A DNA stretch of 64,000 nt. Origin: Amorphoplanes digitatis. Its GTDB lineage: Bacteria > Actinomycetota > Actinomycetes > Mycobacteriales > Micromonosporaceae. The translations under genes were made by a program, and so were the position numbers. The stretch covers positions 7,496,501-7,560,500 of the forward strand of contig NZ_JACHNH010000001.1 in the NCBI RefSeq assembly GCF_014205335.1, written 5' to 3'. A model generated the notes under the pieces. That model was not told the DNA's origin. It searched no databases and saw nothing but the letters and a program-made list of their open reading frames with translations. This document shows, piece by piece, positions 33,271 to 42,923 of this stretch (position 1 is the first letter of the stretch; every line of letters begins with the position of its first letter).

Positions 33271-34683
33271 GCGGGATACCTTGTCGATCACCGCTTCCCG
33301 GGCCGAAGCGTATTGCTCCCGGATCAGCGGGACGCTGTCGTCCTCGTATATCTCGGGTGGCTCCGCGGACCAGGCCGGCGGCGCGTCGCCGCCCCGGGCG
33401 ACCCAGGCGGCCTGGCGGGCGGCCCCGTCCGCGACGTACTCGCCCGGCGGCGGCACCAGCACCGGCAGGCCGAACAGCGCCGGCGCGATCCGGCGGACCG
33501 CCTCGCTGCGCGCGCCGCCGCCGACCAGCACGATGCGGTTGGCCGTCGCACCGCACGCGACCAGGGCGTCCAGGCCGTCGGCGAGCGCGCAGAGCATGCC
33601 CTCGACCGCCGCCCGGGCCAGGTGCGCCGGGTCCGAGGTGCGCAAGGTGAGGCCGTGGATGGCACCCGTGGCGTTCGGCCGGTTCGGTGTCCGCTCGCCC
33701 TCCAGGTACGGGATCAGCACCAGGCCGTCCGCGCCGGCGGGCGCGGACAGCGCGAGCCGGGACAGCTCCTCGTGATCGACGCCGAGCAGCCGGGTCGCCG
33801 CGTCGAGCACCCGGGCCGCGTTGAGCGTGACGACGATCGGCAGGAACCGGCCGGTCGTGTCGGCGAAGCCGGAGACGGCGCCGCTCGGATCGTCCGGCGC
33901 GACGTCGGAGGAGACGAAGACGGTGCCGGAGGTGCCGATGGAGATCACCACGTCGCCCGGCAGCGCGCCCGCGCCGAGGCCGGCCGCGGCGTTGTCGCCG
34001 GCGCCCGGGCCGAGCGGCGCGCCGTTCGGCAGGGTGCCGGCGATGCCGGTCGGCCCGAGCACCTGCGGCACCCGGATCCGCCGGCCGAAGCCCAGTTCGA
34101 GCAGTTCGTGACGGTACTCGTCGGCGGCGGCCGACCAGTAGAGGGTGCCGCTGGCGTCGCTGCGGTCGGTGCGCAGGCCCTCCAGTCCGTGCGCGCCGGA
34201 CAGCTTCCAGGTCAGCCAGTCGTGCGGCAGGCAGACCGCCGCCACCCGGGCGGCGTTCTCCGGCTCGTTGCGGGCCAGCCACCGCAGCTTGGTCAGCGTG
34301 AAGCTCGCGACCGGGACGATGCCGACGGCGTCGACCCAGGCCCGGCGGCCCTTGTCGCCGCCGCCGAGCTCCTCGATCAGGTCGGCGGCCGCGCCGGCGC
34401 TGCGGGTGTCGTTCCACAGCAGCGCCGGGCGCACCACCTCGCCGTGCTCGTCCAGGACCACCATGCCGTGCTGCTGGCCGGCGACCGACGCGGCGGCGAC
34501 GTCGTCCAGGCCGCCCGCCTCGTCGATCGCCTGCCGCAGCGCGGTCCACCAGGCGTCGGGATGTACCTCTGTGCCGTCGGGGTGGCCGGCCCGCCCCTGC
34601 CGGATCAGCTTGCCGGTCTCGGCGTCACGGATGACCACCTTGCAGGACTGGGTGGAGGAATCGATCCCGGCTACCAGCGTCAT
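33268..34683 (-). CDS. xylB: Xylulokinase
   Basis: A 471-residue FGGY-family kinase that phosphorylates D-xylulose to xylulose 5-phosphate. [11 protein letters not shown] (phosphate 1), GQQHGMV (69-75, xylulokinase-specific), [11 protein letters not shown] with catalytic D230, and [16 protein letters not shown] (adenosine motif) are present. It follows xylA by 22 bases in the same operon. Confidence 0.93.
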   Translation of the reverse strand: MTLVAGIDSSTQSCKVVIRDAETGKLIRQGRAGHPDGTEVHPDAWWTALRQAIDEAGGLDDVAAASVAGQQHGMVVLDEHGEVVRPALLWNDTRSAGAAADLIEELGGGDKGRRAWVDAVGIVPVASFTLTKLRWLARNEPENAARVAAVCLPHDWLTWKLSGAHGLEGLRTDRSDASGTLYWSAAADEYRHELLELGFGRRIRVPQVLGPTGIAGTLPNGAPLGPGAGDNAAAGLGAGALPGDVVISIGTSGTVFVSSDVAPDDPSGAVSGFADTTGRFLPIVVTLNAARVLDAATRLLGVDHEELSRLALSAPAGADGLVLIPYLEGERTPNRPNATGAIHGLTLRTSDPAHLARAAVEGMLCALADGLDALVACGATANRIVLVGGGARSEAVRRIAPALFGLPVLVPPPGEYVADGAARQAAWVARGGDAPPAWSAEPPEIYEDDSVPLIREQYASAREAVIDKVSR

Positions 34684-34705
34684 GGGTTCACCTTCCCGTT
34701 CGGAG

Positions 34706-35893
34706 TCAGTTCGCGCGCAGCAGGTGATCGATGGCGAGCTGGTGCAACCTCACGAAGTGGTAGCCCTGTGCGCCGGCCGCGTCGACGTCGTAGTCCTCGA
34801 AGGAGCCGCGGTCGTCGAGCAGGTCGGTGTAGGTCTCGCCGGGTGCCAGCGTCGGGGTGGAGAGCTCGAGGACCTTGCTGGCCGCCAGCGCCTCCTGCAC
34901 CGCCGGGTCGGCGCGGAACGCCTGCGCCCGCTCCTTGAGCAGCAGGTACATCCGCATGTTGGCCTCGGCCGAGTGCCAGACGCCGGTGTAGTCCTCGGTG
35001 CGCGAGGGCTTGTAGTCGAAGTGCCGGGGGCCCTCGTAGGTCGGCCCGCCACCCGGTCCGCCGTTCTCCAGCAGGTCGACGAGCGAGAACGCGTTGAGCA
35101 GGTCGCCGTGGCCGAAGACCAGGTCCTGGTCGAACTTGGGGCCGTGCTGGCCGTTGAGGTCGATGTGGAACAGCTTGCCGTGCCACAGCGCCTGGGCGAT
35201 GCCGTGCGTGAAGTTGAGGTTCGACATCTGCTCGTGGCCGACCTCGGGGTTGATGCCGAACAGCTCCGGGCGCTCGAGGTCGTGCACGAAGGCGATGGCG
35301 TGGCCGGCCGTGGGCAGCAGGATGTCGCCGCGGGGCTCGTTGGGCTTGGGCTCGATGGCGAAGCGCAGCCCGTAGCCGCGGTCCTCGGAGTACTGCGCGA
35401 GCAGGTTGAGTGCCTCGCGGTAGCGGTCGAGGGCGGCGTGGATGTCCTTGGCGGCGTCGTACTCGGCGCCCTCGCGGCCGCCCCAGAGCACCAGGGTCTC
35501 GGCGCCCAGCTCGGCGGCCAGGTCCATGTTGCGCAGCACCTTGCGCAGCGCGTAGCGGCGCACGCCGCGGTCGTTGCTGGTGAAGCCGCCGTCCTTGAAG
35601 ACCGGGTGGGTGAACAGGTTGGTGGTCACCATCGGCACCACCATGCCCGTCTCGTCCAGGGCCTTCTTGAAGGCGGCGATGATGCCGTCGCGGCTCTGCG
35701 CGTCGGAGCCGAACGGCACGAGGTCGTCGTCGTGGAACGTGATGCCGTAGGCGCCGAGCTCGGAGAGCTTGTGCACGGCCTCGATCGGGTCGAGCGGGCC
35801 CCGGGTGGCCTCGCCGAACGGGTCCCGGGCCTGCCATCCGACGGTCCAGAGACCGAAGGAGAACTTGTCGTCGCGGGTGGGCTGGACCGACAC
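34706..35893 (-). CDS. xylA: Xylose isomerase
   Basis: A 395-residue enzyme interconverting D-xylose and D-xylulose. It aligns closely with the well-known Actinoplanes and Streptomyces class I enzymes. Catalytic H54 ([14 protein letters not shown]) and metal or substrate ligands E181 and K183 ([10 protein letters not shown]) are in standard positions. The GTG at 35893 is chosen because GGAGGT stands 4 bases upstream and the N-terminus ([19 protein letters not shown]) then matches the family. It is the first gene of xylAB, controlled from the divergent ROK region. Confidence 0.95.
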   Translation of the reverse strand: MSVQPTRDDKFSFGLWTVGWQARDPFGEATRGPLDPIEAVHKLSELGAYGITFHDDDLVPFGSDAQSRDGIIAAFKKALDETGMVVPMVTTNLFTHPVFKDGGFTSNDRGVRRYALRKVLRNMDLAAELGAETLVLWGGREGAEYDAAKDIHAALDRYREALNLLAQYSEDRGYGLRFAIEPKPNEPRGDILLPTAGHAIAFVHDLERPELFGINPEVGHEQMSNLNFTHGIAQALWHGKLFHIDLNGQHGPKFDQDLVFGHGDLLNAFSLVDLLENGGPGGGPTYEGPRHFDYKPSRTEDYTGVWHSAEANMRMYLLLKERAQAFRADPAVQEALAASKVLELSTPTLAPGETYTDLLDDRGSFEDYDVDAAGAQGYHFVRLHQLAIDHLLRAN

Positions 35894-35934
35894 GGTTACC
35901 TCCACGTAACAGCGTTGATTTGTTTATTGGTTGA

Positions 35935-35963
35935 ATTATTTGAGCGGCGTGTGGCATTGTCAA
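35935..35963 (-). promoter_or_regulatory. xylAB promoter (TTGACA-17-AATAAT) with AT-rich operator region
   Basis: On the minus strand a perfect -35 TTGACA (35958-35963) and AATAAT (35935-35940, 5 of 6 to consensus) are 17 bases apart. The adjoining 35912-35940 stretch is strikingly AT-rich with repeated CAAAT/CAATAAA-like words, a likely binding site for the divergent ROK repressor. Confidence 0.72.
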
Positions 35964-35967
35964 GGGT

Positions 35968-37161
35968 GTGACGGGTCGGCTGATGAGTGCGACGGGTTCG
36001 CCGGTCCGGCAATCGAGCGTGCGGGCACATAATCTCGCGCTCGTTCTGCAAACCGTGGCGAACAACACAAACCCGATATCTCGGGCATCCGTGGCCGCGG
36101 CCACCGGGCTGACCCGGGCCACCGTCTCCGCGCTCGTCGACGACCTCGTCACCGGCGCGCTGCTCACCGAGGTCGATCCCGCGCCGCGCAGCGGCGCCGG
36201 GCGGCCCGCGGTCGGGCTGACCCTCGCACCCGACGGCCCGGCCGGGCTCGGGCTGGAGATCAACGTCGACTACCGGGCCGCCTGCGTGGTCGACCTGGCC
36301 GGCGCGCTCCGGCACCGCCTCGTCGAGGCCGGCGATCAGCGCCTGACCGATCCCGGCACCGCCCTCGCCGCGCTCGGCCGGCTCGCGGCCCGGGCGCGGG
36401 CGCTGGCCGAGGCGGACGGGCTCACCGTCGCCGGCGCGGCCCTGGCCGTGCCGGGCCTGGTCACGGCCGACGGGGTCGTCCGGATCGCACCCAACCTCGG
36501 CTGGCAGGACGTCGCCGTCGGCGACCTGCTCGGCGACCTGCCGGTCGCGGTCGACAACGAGGCGAACCTGGCCGCGCTCAGCGAGCTCGGCACCGCCGAT
36601 CCGCCACGCGACTTCGTCTACATCTCCGGCGAGATCGGCATCGGCGCCGGCATCGTGCTGGACGGCGCGCTCTACCGCGGCACCCGGGGCTGGAGCGGCG
36701 AGATCGGCCACATCCCGATCAACCCCGACGGCCCGGCCTGCCGCTGCGGCTCCCGCGGCTGCCTCGAGCAGTACGCCGGCCAGGAGGCGGTGCTGCGCGC
36801 CGCCGGCGTGACCGGCGTCGAGGAGCTGGCGCGCGCCGCGGCCGGCGGCGGAACCGCCGCGCTGAGCGCGCTGAGCGCGCTGAGCGCCGCCGGCGGCGCG
36901 CTGGGCACGGCGGTGGCCGCGGTGGTCAACCTGCTCGACGTGAAGACCATCGTGCTCGGCGGCAGCTACGCCTCGCTGGTGCCCTGGCTGCGCGAACCGA
37001 TCGCGGCCGAGGCCGGCCGGCGGGTGCTCACCGCGGCCTGGTCGCCGGTGCTGCTGCGCGCCGCGACGTTCGGCCCCGACGCCGCGATGCGGGGCGCGGC
37101 CGGTTCGGTCATCCGCGGGCTGCTCGACGACCCCGCCGCGTGGCTCGCCCGCCGGCAGTGA
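35968..37161 (+). CDS. xylR: ROK-family xylose repressor
   Basis: A 397-residue regulator. The N-terminal winged HTH is SRASVAAATGLTRATVSALVDDL. The ROK fold contains GEIGIGAGIVLDGALYRG, WSGEIGHIPI and the zinc motif CRCGSRGCLEQ. Divergent placement from xylAB with a 74-base shared region indicates it represses them until xylose binds. The segment near residues 297-306 holds a tandem ALS repeat from three GCGCTGAGC units (36859-36885). GTG 35968 is the likely start. Confidence 0.88.
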   Translation: MTGRLMSATGSPVRQSSVRAHNLALVLQTVANNTNPISRASVAAATGLTRATVSALVDDLVTGALLTEVDPAPRSGAGRPAVGLTLAPDGPAGLGLEINVDYRAACVVDLAGALRHRLVEAGDQRLTDPGTALAALGRLAARARALAEADGLTVAGAALAVPGLVTADGVVRIAPNLGWQDVAVGDLLGDLPVAVDNEANLAALSELGTADPPRDFVYISGEIGIGAGIVLDGALYRGTRGWSGEIGHIPINPDGPACRCGSRGCLEQYAGQEAVLRAAGVTGVEELARAAAGGGTAALSALSALSAAGGALGTAVAAVVNLLDVKTIVLGGSYASLVPWLREPIAAEAGRRVLTAAWSPVLLRAATFGPDAAMRGAAGSVIRGLLDDPAAWLARRQ

Positions 37162-37165
37162 CCAC

Positions 37166-37636
37166 TCAGGCCGTACGGGCGGCCGCGGGGGGATCGGCGG
37201 CCGCGGCGAACTCGGTCAGGCCGCGCACCAGCGCCGCGCGGCCCGCGGGGGTCATCCGCTCCAGCACCTCCGCGAGCAGGTCCCGGCGGGTGGCCCGCAG
37301 GCGCTCCAGGAGCTCCCGCGAGGACGGTGTCAGATACAGCGCGATCTCGCGCCGGTCGGCCCGGCCCGGCACCCGCTCGACCATGCCGGAGGCGACCAGG
37401 CGGTCGCAGAGGCGGCTCGCCGAGGAGAGGATCATCTTGAGCTCTGCGGCCAGGCCGCGCAGGTTGACACCCGGCTCGCGCTCGATCACCAGCAGGGCGT
37501 TCAGCTGGGACGAGGAGAGCCGGGGAGTCATCCGCTCGCGGGCGGCGTCCCACGCGGCCAGCAACGCGGGCGCGGCGTCGTCGACTGCCGCGGCACGCAT
37601 CGGGTCCGGCTCCGCCGGCCCATGGTGTTCGGCCAT
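37166..37636 (-). CDS. MarR-family transcriptional regulator
   Basis: A 156-residue protein with the MarR winged helix (LNALLVIEREPGVNLRGLAAELK; RLVASGMVERVPGRADRREIAL). It is divergent from the SpoIIE-type phosphatase gene with a 50-base gap, and TAGTCT lies 10 bases before its ATG. The ligand is unknown; it may control the phosphatase. Confidence 0.85.
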   Translation of the reverse strand: MAEHHGPAEPDPMRAAAVDDAAPALLAAWDAARERMTPRLSSSQLNALLVIEREPGVNLRGLAAELKMILSSASRLCDRLVASGMVERVPGRADRREIALYLTPSSRELLERLRATRRDLLAEVLERMTPAGRAALVRGLTEFAAAADPPAAARTA

Positions 37637-37686
37637 GGTGCAGCAGAGACTACCCGTGATGGGGACACTGTCGAGGTGGTGAAGCC

Positions 37687-38814
37687 TTGTCCGACCGAAT
37701 GATCGCCGCGCGGCGCGCCCTGACCGACGCGCCGGCCGACCGCATCGTCGAGTGCCTGGCGGAGGTCGTCGCCCGGGACTACGCCGTCGACATCGAGCTG
37801 CTGCTCGTCGACTACCGCCTGGCCGCGCTGCTGCCGCTGACCGGCGGCCCGCCGGTGCGCAACCCCGGCGAACCGGCCTGGCGCTCGTTCGACCACCAGT
37901 CCGAGGTCCGGGCCGGCGAGGTCGGCTACCTTCCGGTGACCGGGCGCGGGGAGCGCATGGGCGTGCTGCGCTGCGAACCCGGCCCCGACTCGCCGGACGC
38001 CCGGGGCGAGCTCGCCGAGATCGCCACGCTGCTCGCGCACGAGCTACAGGCGGCGGCCGCGGGCACCGACCGGTACGCGGCGGCGGCCCGCACCACCCGG
38101 CTCACGCTTGCCGCGGAGATGCAGTGGGAGCTGCTGCCGGGCCGCAGCCGGGTCCGGCCGTCGTTCAGCCTGGCCGGGCAGCTCGAGCCCTCGTACGCGG
38201 TCCGCGGCGACAGCTTCGACTGGGCGGAGCAGGACGGCCGCCTCTACCTGAGCGTGCTCAACGGCCACGGCGAGGGCACCAGCGCCGCGCTGCTCACCTC
38301 GCTGGCCACGTACGCGCTGCGCAACGCCCGCCGCGCCGGGCTGCCGCTTGCCGACCAGGCCTCCCTCGCCGACCAGGCGGTCTTCGCGCAGCACCGGGGC
38401 GACCGGTACGTGGAGACGCTGCTGCTGGAGCTGGACCTGCACTCCGGCGAGCTGCTGGCGGTCGACGCGGGGTCGCCGCGGATGATGCTGCTGCGCGACC
38501 GCGAGGTCCTGGACCAGCCGCTCGAGGCGCAGTTCCCGCTCGGCATGTTCGAGTCCTCGGACTACGCGCCGCAGCCCCTCGCCCTGCGCACCGGCGACCG
38601 GCTCTTCATCGTCAGCGACGGCGTGTTCGACGCCGCGACCGGCACCAGCCGCTACGGGGAGGCCGCCCTGCACCGCTTCGTGCGGCGGACCGGGTCGCTC
38701 GCGCCCCTGCAAGCGGTGCGCTCACTGCTCGGCGACCTGCGGGCGTTCGTCGGCGGCGACCTCGAGGACGACGCCGTGGCCGTCTGCCTGGACCTGACCG
38801 CCGCGGCCGGGTAA
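37687..38814 (+). CDS. SpoIIE/RsbU-type PP2C phosphatase, divergent
   Basis: A 375-residue protein with an N-terminal GAF-like region (about 1-130) and a C-terminal PP2C-like SpoIIE domain (about 140-372). Recognisable are YAVRGDSFDWAEQDGRLYLSV, FIVSDGVFDA and EDDAVAVCLDL. In canonical enzymes the second motif reads DVMGHG; here it is SVLNGHGEG, so a usual metal-binding Asp is absent. This matches a divergent actinobacterial subgroup whose activity is unproven. The TTG at 37687 follows GAGGTGGTGAAG; ATG 37699 is an alternative. It may act in a partner-switching sigma pathway. Confidence 0.78.
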   Translation: MSDRMIAARRALTDAPADRIVECLAEVVARDYAVDIELLLVDYRLAALLPLTGGPPVRNPGEPAWRSFDHQSEVRAGEVGYLPVTGRGERMGVLRCEPGPDSPDARGELAEIATLLAHELQAAAAGTDRYAAAARTTRLTLAAEMQWELLPGRSRVRPSFSLAGQLEPSYAVRGDSFDWAEQDGRLYLSVLNGHGEGTSAALLTSLATYALRNARRAGLPLADQASLADQAVFAQHRGDRYVETLLLELDLHSGELLAVDAGSPRMMLLRDREVLDQPLEAQFPLGMFESSDYAPQPLALRTGDRLFIVSDGVFDAATGTSRYGEAALHRFVRRTGSLAPLQAVRSLLGDLRAFVGGDLEDDAVAVCLDLTAAAG

Positions 38815-38819
38815 CGAAA

Positions 38820-38852
38820 CGGCCGCCGGACCCCTGAGGGATCCGGCGGCCG
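38820..38852. terminator. Bidirectional hairpin terminator
   Basis: CGGCCGCCGGA pairs with TCCGGCGGCCG, with a short inner stem, between the convergent phosphatase and VWA genes. Confidence 0.75.
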
Positions 38853-38870
38853 GGTGCTTCGTGGCGAACG

Positions 38871-40637
38871 TCAGCGCGCGGCGCCCGCGCGGGACGAGAT
38901 CGCCTCGAGGAAGATCTCACCGATCTTCGCCGGGTCCTGCGCGATGAAGACGCCGCCCGAGCTCGTGGCCTTGGTGATGACCTCGAGCTCGTTGCGGTCG
39001 ACACCGGGTCCGATGCCGATGATGACCATGCGCACCGGGCGCTTCGGGTCCGCGAGCTTCTTCAGCTCGTTGACCAGGGTCTTCTGGTTGATGCCGTCCT
39101 TGTTCTCGTTCTGCCCGTCGGTGAAGAGCAGCACCGAGTTGACCCGGCCGGCCTGCCAGGTGTCCTGCACGTTCTTGTACGCGGCCAGCGCGGTGTCGTA
39201 GAGACCCGTGCCGCCGTTCGGCTTCGGCCTGATCTTCTCGATCGACTCCTGGATCTCGGCCCGCTTCGACGTGAGCGGGCTGATCGGCACGATCTGCTTC
39301 CAGGGCTGCTTGCCGACCATCTCGGTCGAGAAGAGCCAGACGCCGACCGCCCACTTGTCGTCGAAGAGCGCGAGGCCCTGCGACGCCGCTGCGCGGGTCA
39401 CCGTTGCGCGGTCCACGTTGCGGGCCGTCGGCACCTTGTCGAGCATCGAGCCCGACACGTCGAAGACGGCGAGCGCGCGGCCCGGCAGGGTGATGGCGGC
39501 CCAGCTGCCCAGCACCTGGTTGATCGAGCCGGCGTCGAGGCCCGCCGCGGCGGTGCCCTCGGTGCCGGTCGCGGGTGCCTCGGCGGGCGGGCTGGCCTGC
39601 GGCGCACCGACCGGGCCGGAGAAGCCGGCGCCGACCGTGCCGTCGGGGGCACGCAGGCCGACCGAGGCGAGCTGGTCCTTGAAGCTGGGCTGCTGGAGCG
39701 CCTCGCGCAGCCCGGTGGCGGCCGCGGACCTGGTCAGGTCGACCTCGGGCATGACCGCGAACGGGTAGTCCAGCGACGGGGTCTGGTCGAGGTAGAGCGC
39801 GGCGAGCTTCACCTGCGGACGCTCGGCGTTGTACGCGATCACGTCCTCCTCGGACAGCGGCGCGGCACTCACGGCGCTGGCGAGGTCGGCCGCGTCGAGC
39901 GACCGCGGGAACTTCTGCATGAGGTCGTCGCGCAGCGAGGAGCTGCCCGCCGCCAGGGCGCGCAGCGCACCCACCTGTGTCGCCTTCGCCTCTGGGCCGG
40001 CGCCGGCGGCGCCGCCCAGCGCGAGCAGACCGGCGAGGCCGGCCGAGTCGCGGGTCGGATCGACGATGCCGGTCCGCAGCGAGTTGCCGGTCGTCATCTG
40101 CTGGAGAAGGTCTTTCCAGGTCAGCTTCTTGTCGGGCCAGCCGACCTGCTGCGCGATGGGCTCGGGCATGGCGACCACGACGGGGCTCTTCGCGATCGAC
40201 TTACCGTCGGTCGGCACGAAGCCGGACGCCTCCGACCGCAGACGCAGCAGCCAGGTCGACGAGTCCGCGATCCACACGTCCGGCAGGACGGCGGACTTGC
40301 CGCCGGAGCCGATGCCGGTGAGGGAGACGCCGTGCTTGGCCGCCACGGTCGAGGCCGTGGTAGCGGGGTTGACGCCGGACACGCTCACGGCGACACAGGT
40401 TCCGTTGACGTTGGCACCGCCGGCTGTCCACTGCTGGGCAGCTTGTTCCACGGCGGGAGCGATCTCGGTGGCGGCTGCGACGGTCAGCTTGATCTGACCT
40501 GTGCACCCGGCATCGGCGAGACTCTGATAGCCGAGCCAGGAACCGGCGAGGACGACCACGATCGCCATCGCAGATGCGACGACGCCGGCTCCCCTGAGAC
40601 TGAAGTTTCTGCGATGGCGGCCTGACACGCGCTCCAT
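38871..40637 (-). CDS. Membrane-anchored substrate-binding/VWA-domain fusion
   Basis: A 588-residue protein. An N-terminal signal anchor (about 15-37) is followed by a periplasmic binding-protein-like domain (about 48-335; DVWIADSSTWLLRL, SAGLAGLLALGG). A Pro/Ala/Gly linker then leads to a C-terminal von Willebrand A domain (385-580) with intact MIDAS D393-S395-S397 (FDVSGSML) and FTDGQNENKDG. The VWA part should bind a metal-dependent partner outside the cell. ATG 40637 is preferred because GGAG is suitably spaced; ATG 40646 abuts it. Ligand and partner are unknown. Confidence 0.82.
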   Translation of the reverse strand: MERVSGRHRRNFSLRGAGVVASAMAIVVVLAGSWLGYQSLADAGCTGQIKLTVAAATEIAPAVEQAAQQWTAGGANVNGTCVAVSVSGVNPATTASTVAAKHGVSLTGIGSGGKSAVLPDVWIADSSTWLLRLRSEASGFVPTDGKSIAKSPVVVAMPEPIAQQVGWPDKKLTWKDLLQQMTTGNSLRTGIVDPTRDSAGLAGLLALGGAAGAGPEAKATQVGALRALAAGSSSLRDDLMQKFPRSLDAADLASAVSAAPLSEEDVIAYNAERPQVKLAALYLDQTPSLDYPFAVMPEVDLTRSAAATGLREALQQPSFKDQLASVGLRAPDGTVGAGFSGPVGAPQASPPAEAPATGTEGTAAAGLDAGSINQVLGSWAAITLPGRALAVFDVSGSMLDKVPTARNVDRATVTRAAASQGLALFDDKWAVGVWLFSTEMVGKQPWKQIVPISPLTSKRAEIQESIEKIRPKPNGGTGLYDTALAAYKNVQDTWQAGRVNSVLLFTDGQNENKDGINQKTLVNELKKLADPKRPVRMVIIGIGPGVDRNELEVITKATSSGGVFIAQDPAKIGEIFLEAISSRAGAAR

Positions 40638-40814
40638 ACTGCGCATCTCCGGACCTGAATGCCATATACGTTCGGACGAAACTTACTCGGATTGGAAATT
40701 CCAGTTACCTAATTCACTTTGTGTAGCGAAGCACATCCAGGCAGTGTGCGGATCTTGGCGGGTTATGCCGGATTTAACCCTTAACGCCCCCAAGGCGCCC
40801 CCGTCCGCTATCGG
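40638..40814 (-). promoter_or_regulatory. AT-richer upstream region with TGGAA-A-TTCCA palindrome
   Basis: This 177-base gap before the VWA gene is noticeably AT-richer than its surroundings. It contains a perfect short palindrome at 40693-40703, and it presumably carries the VWA promoter. Confidence 0.35.
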
Positions 40815-41873
40815 TCATCCAATGACCTGGATACCGCTCCAGCGCAACAGGCACGTCGGACTGCCTTCGCCCACCGGCTCGCCCTGCGACTGCGGAATAC
40901 CGGTGTCCGGGTCGATGCGGAAGATCGTGACGTTGTGTGAGCGCTCGTTCGCTACATAGAGATGGTCGCCGAGCAGAGCGATGTGCCGAGGCCAGACACC
41001 GCCGACGGCCACCTCGGCGACCAGCGTGCCGCCGCCGGGCTCCCACGAGAAGACCGAGACGGTGTCCGGGCCGCGGTTGGCCACGTAGACGAAGCGCCCG
41101 TCGCGACCGGCGGTCAGCTCCGACGGGTAGTTCGGCTTCCCGGCGCTCGTCGTCGCGCCGCCGGCCTGCAGCAGGCCGCCGTCGGCCGGGTCCGGGCGGT
41201 ACCAGGTCAGCTCGCCGGCCAGCTCGCCGACCAGCAGCAGCGCGCCGTCGGCGGAGTGCAGCAGGTGGCGCGGGCCGGTGCCGGGCGTCGCGACGACGGC
41301 CGGGCCGGCCAGGACCAGCCGGCCGGAGATCGGGTCGAGGCGGGCACGCCACACCCGGTCCGAGCCGAGGTCGGAGATGAGCACGTCCGGGCCGTTCGGA
41401 TCCGGCGCGACCATGTGCGGGTGCGGGCCCTCCTGGCGGTCCGCGACCGGGCCCCGGCCCTCCAGGTGGAGCAGGTCGCAGTGCTCACCCGGTACGCCGT
41501 CGGCGTCGAGCGGGAACACGGCGACGCTGCCGCCGGCGTAGTTGGTCACCAGCAGGTGCCGGGCGTCGGAGGCGACGGCGAGGTGGCACGGCGCCGCGCC
41601 GCCGGTGGACCGCACCGCAAGCGGGGTCAGGGAGGCCTCCGGTCCGACCGCGAACGCGCTCACCCGGCCGGCGGCCAGCTCGTTGGCCGCGTACAGCACC
41701 GGCAGGCGCGGGTGCTGGGCCAGAAAGGACGGCGAGGGTGTGCGGGCGACTACACCCAGCCGGGTCAGGTCGCCGGTGGCCGGATCGCGGCGCAGCAGCG
41801 CGATGCCCTCGCCCTCGCCACCGGTCTCGCCCGTGTAGCAGCCGACGAAGACGTACTCATCATTCGCGCCCAT
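40815..41873 (-). CDS. Seven-bladed propeller lactonase family protein
   Basis: A 352-residue protein of the lactonase (YbhE/muconate-cycloisomerase-like propeller) family. YVFVGCYTGE, HPRLPVLYAANEL, PHPHMVAPDPNG, GPRHLLHSADG and RFVYVANRGPDTVSVF mark successive blades. The family includes 6-phosphogluconolactonase of the E. coli Pgl type, but most members have unknown substrates. No signal peptide is seen. ATG 41873 is chosen over an upstream TTG. Confidence 0.82.
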   Translation of the reverse strand: MGANDEYVFVGCYTGETGGEGEGIALLRRDPATGDLTRLGVVARTPSPSFLAQHPRLPVLYAANELAAGRVSAFAVGPEASLTPLAVRSTGGAAPCHLAVASDARHLLVTNYAGGSVAVFPLDADGVPGEHCDLLHLEGRGPVADRQEGPHPHMVAPDPNGPDVLISDLGSDRVWRARLDPISGRLVLAGPAVVATPGTGPRHLLHSADGALLLVGELAGELTWYRPDPADGGLLQAGGATTSAGKPNYPSELTAGRDGRFVYVANRGPDTVSVFSWEPGGGTLVAEVAVGGVWPRHIALLGDHLYVANERSHNVTIFRIDPDTGIPQSQGEPVGEGSPTCLLRWSGIQVIG

Positions 41874-41952
41874 GCCCCGATCCAATCACGCGGAAGCGAC
41901 GGCCGCGCGGACCCCCGTCCGACCCGCGCGACCGCCGCCCGCCTTGAGGTGC

Positions 41953-42759
41953 TCACTCGTTCAGCAGCTCGTAAGCGGCCTCCGTCGCCTTCTGCTGCTG
42001 GTCGGCCGCGGGTACCGCCGGCGCCGGCGCCTTGCCGAAGTCGCTGTAGGTCACCTCGTACCTGGAGGCCTTGAACTTCCCGGCCGCCGGGATCTTCACG
42101 ACCGCGGAGGTCAGCCGGCCCTGGCCGTCGACGGTCGCCTCGAACGGCACCGCCCTGGCCCGCGCGCCGAGCGCCGCGAGCCGGTCCGGCTCGACGATCT
42201 CGAGATCGCCCTGCCGGGTGAGGTCGGTGGTGCCGGCGAACTCCCCCGCACCGGTCTGCCGGACCTCGACGATCGCCCGGAGCACCGCGCCGGCCTCGCC
42301 CGGGTCCGTCTCGCCGGCGTAGCCGAGCGGGATGTCGTCCTTGTTCTTGATCTTCGCCGGGTCGATCAGCATCCACTTCTTCGGCAGCTTCGGAAGCCCG
42401 AGGCCCTCGGCGTCGGTGAACTTCATCCTGATCCAGGTCTGCTCCTCGACGACCAGGAAGTCGGAGTGCAGCGTGAAGCCGAACTCCGGCTCCCGGTAGC
42501 GCAGGTCGATCCGGTAGCTGTGCCGGTCACCGTCGAAGGCGCCGGACGCCGACATCCCGCCGTCCTTGGCGGTGAAGCGGAAGCTGCCGCTGCTCACGTC
42601 CGGCAGCGACTTGAGCAGCGTCTCCCGTGGTCCGAGCGGCGCCGGCGAGCCGGACGCGGCCGGGCCCGGTGCGGCATCGGCGAGGCAGCCGCCGGTGGCG
42701 ACGGCGCACGCCACGACAAGGGCGGCGAAGGCGGCCGGCCGAACTTTGCGAACATTCAT
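41953..42759 (-). CDS. Lipoprotein of unknown function
   Basis: A 268-residue exported lipoprotein with lipobox ATGGC near residue 25. The mature domain (RETLLKSLPDVSSGSFRFTA, TWIRMKF, ATVDGQGRLTSAVVKIP) resembles LppX/LprG/DUF-type actinobacterial lipid-carrier-like lipoproteins. The resemblance is by pattern only. It lies upstream of the lactonase in the same direction with an 80-base gap. Confidence 0.65.
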   Translation of the reverse strand: MNVRKVRPAAFAALVVACAVATGGCLADAAPGPAASGSPAPLGPRETLLKSLPDVSSGSFRFTAKDGGMSASGAFDGDRHSYRIDLRYREPEFGFTLHSDFLVVEEQTWIRMKFTDAEGLGLPKLPKKWMLIDPAKIKNKDDIPLGYAGETDPGEAGAVLRAIVEVRQTGAGEFAGTTDLTRQGDLEIVEPDRLAALGARARAVPFEATVDGQGRLTSAVVKIPAAGKFKASRYEVTYSDFGKAPAPAVPAADQQQKATEAAYELLNE

Positions 42760-42923
42760 CGACTCATCGCTTTCTCAGCGCGGCGGCCGGGTTTTCCGGT
42801 CCGCCTGTCGGGTTGACGCATTGAAGCCTCGGAGACAGTGCTGCCATCGCTCTGCGGCTATGCTGCTGCCGGCTGCCGTTCCGCTGCCGTTTCACATACG
42901 TGCTGCTCAAGGGGGTTGGCGCC

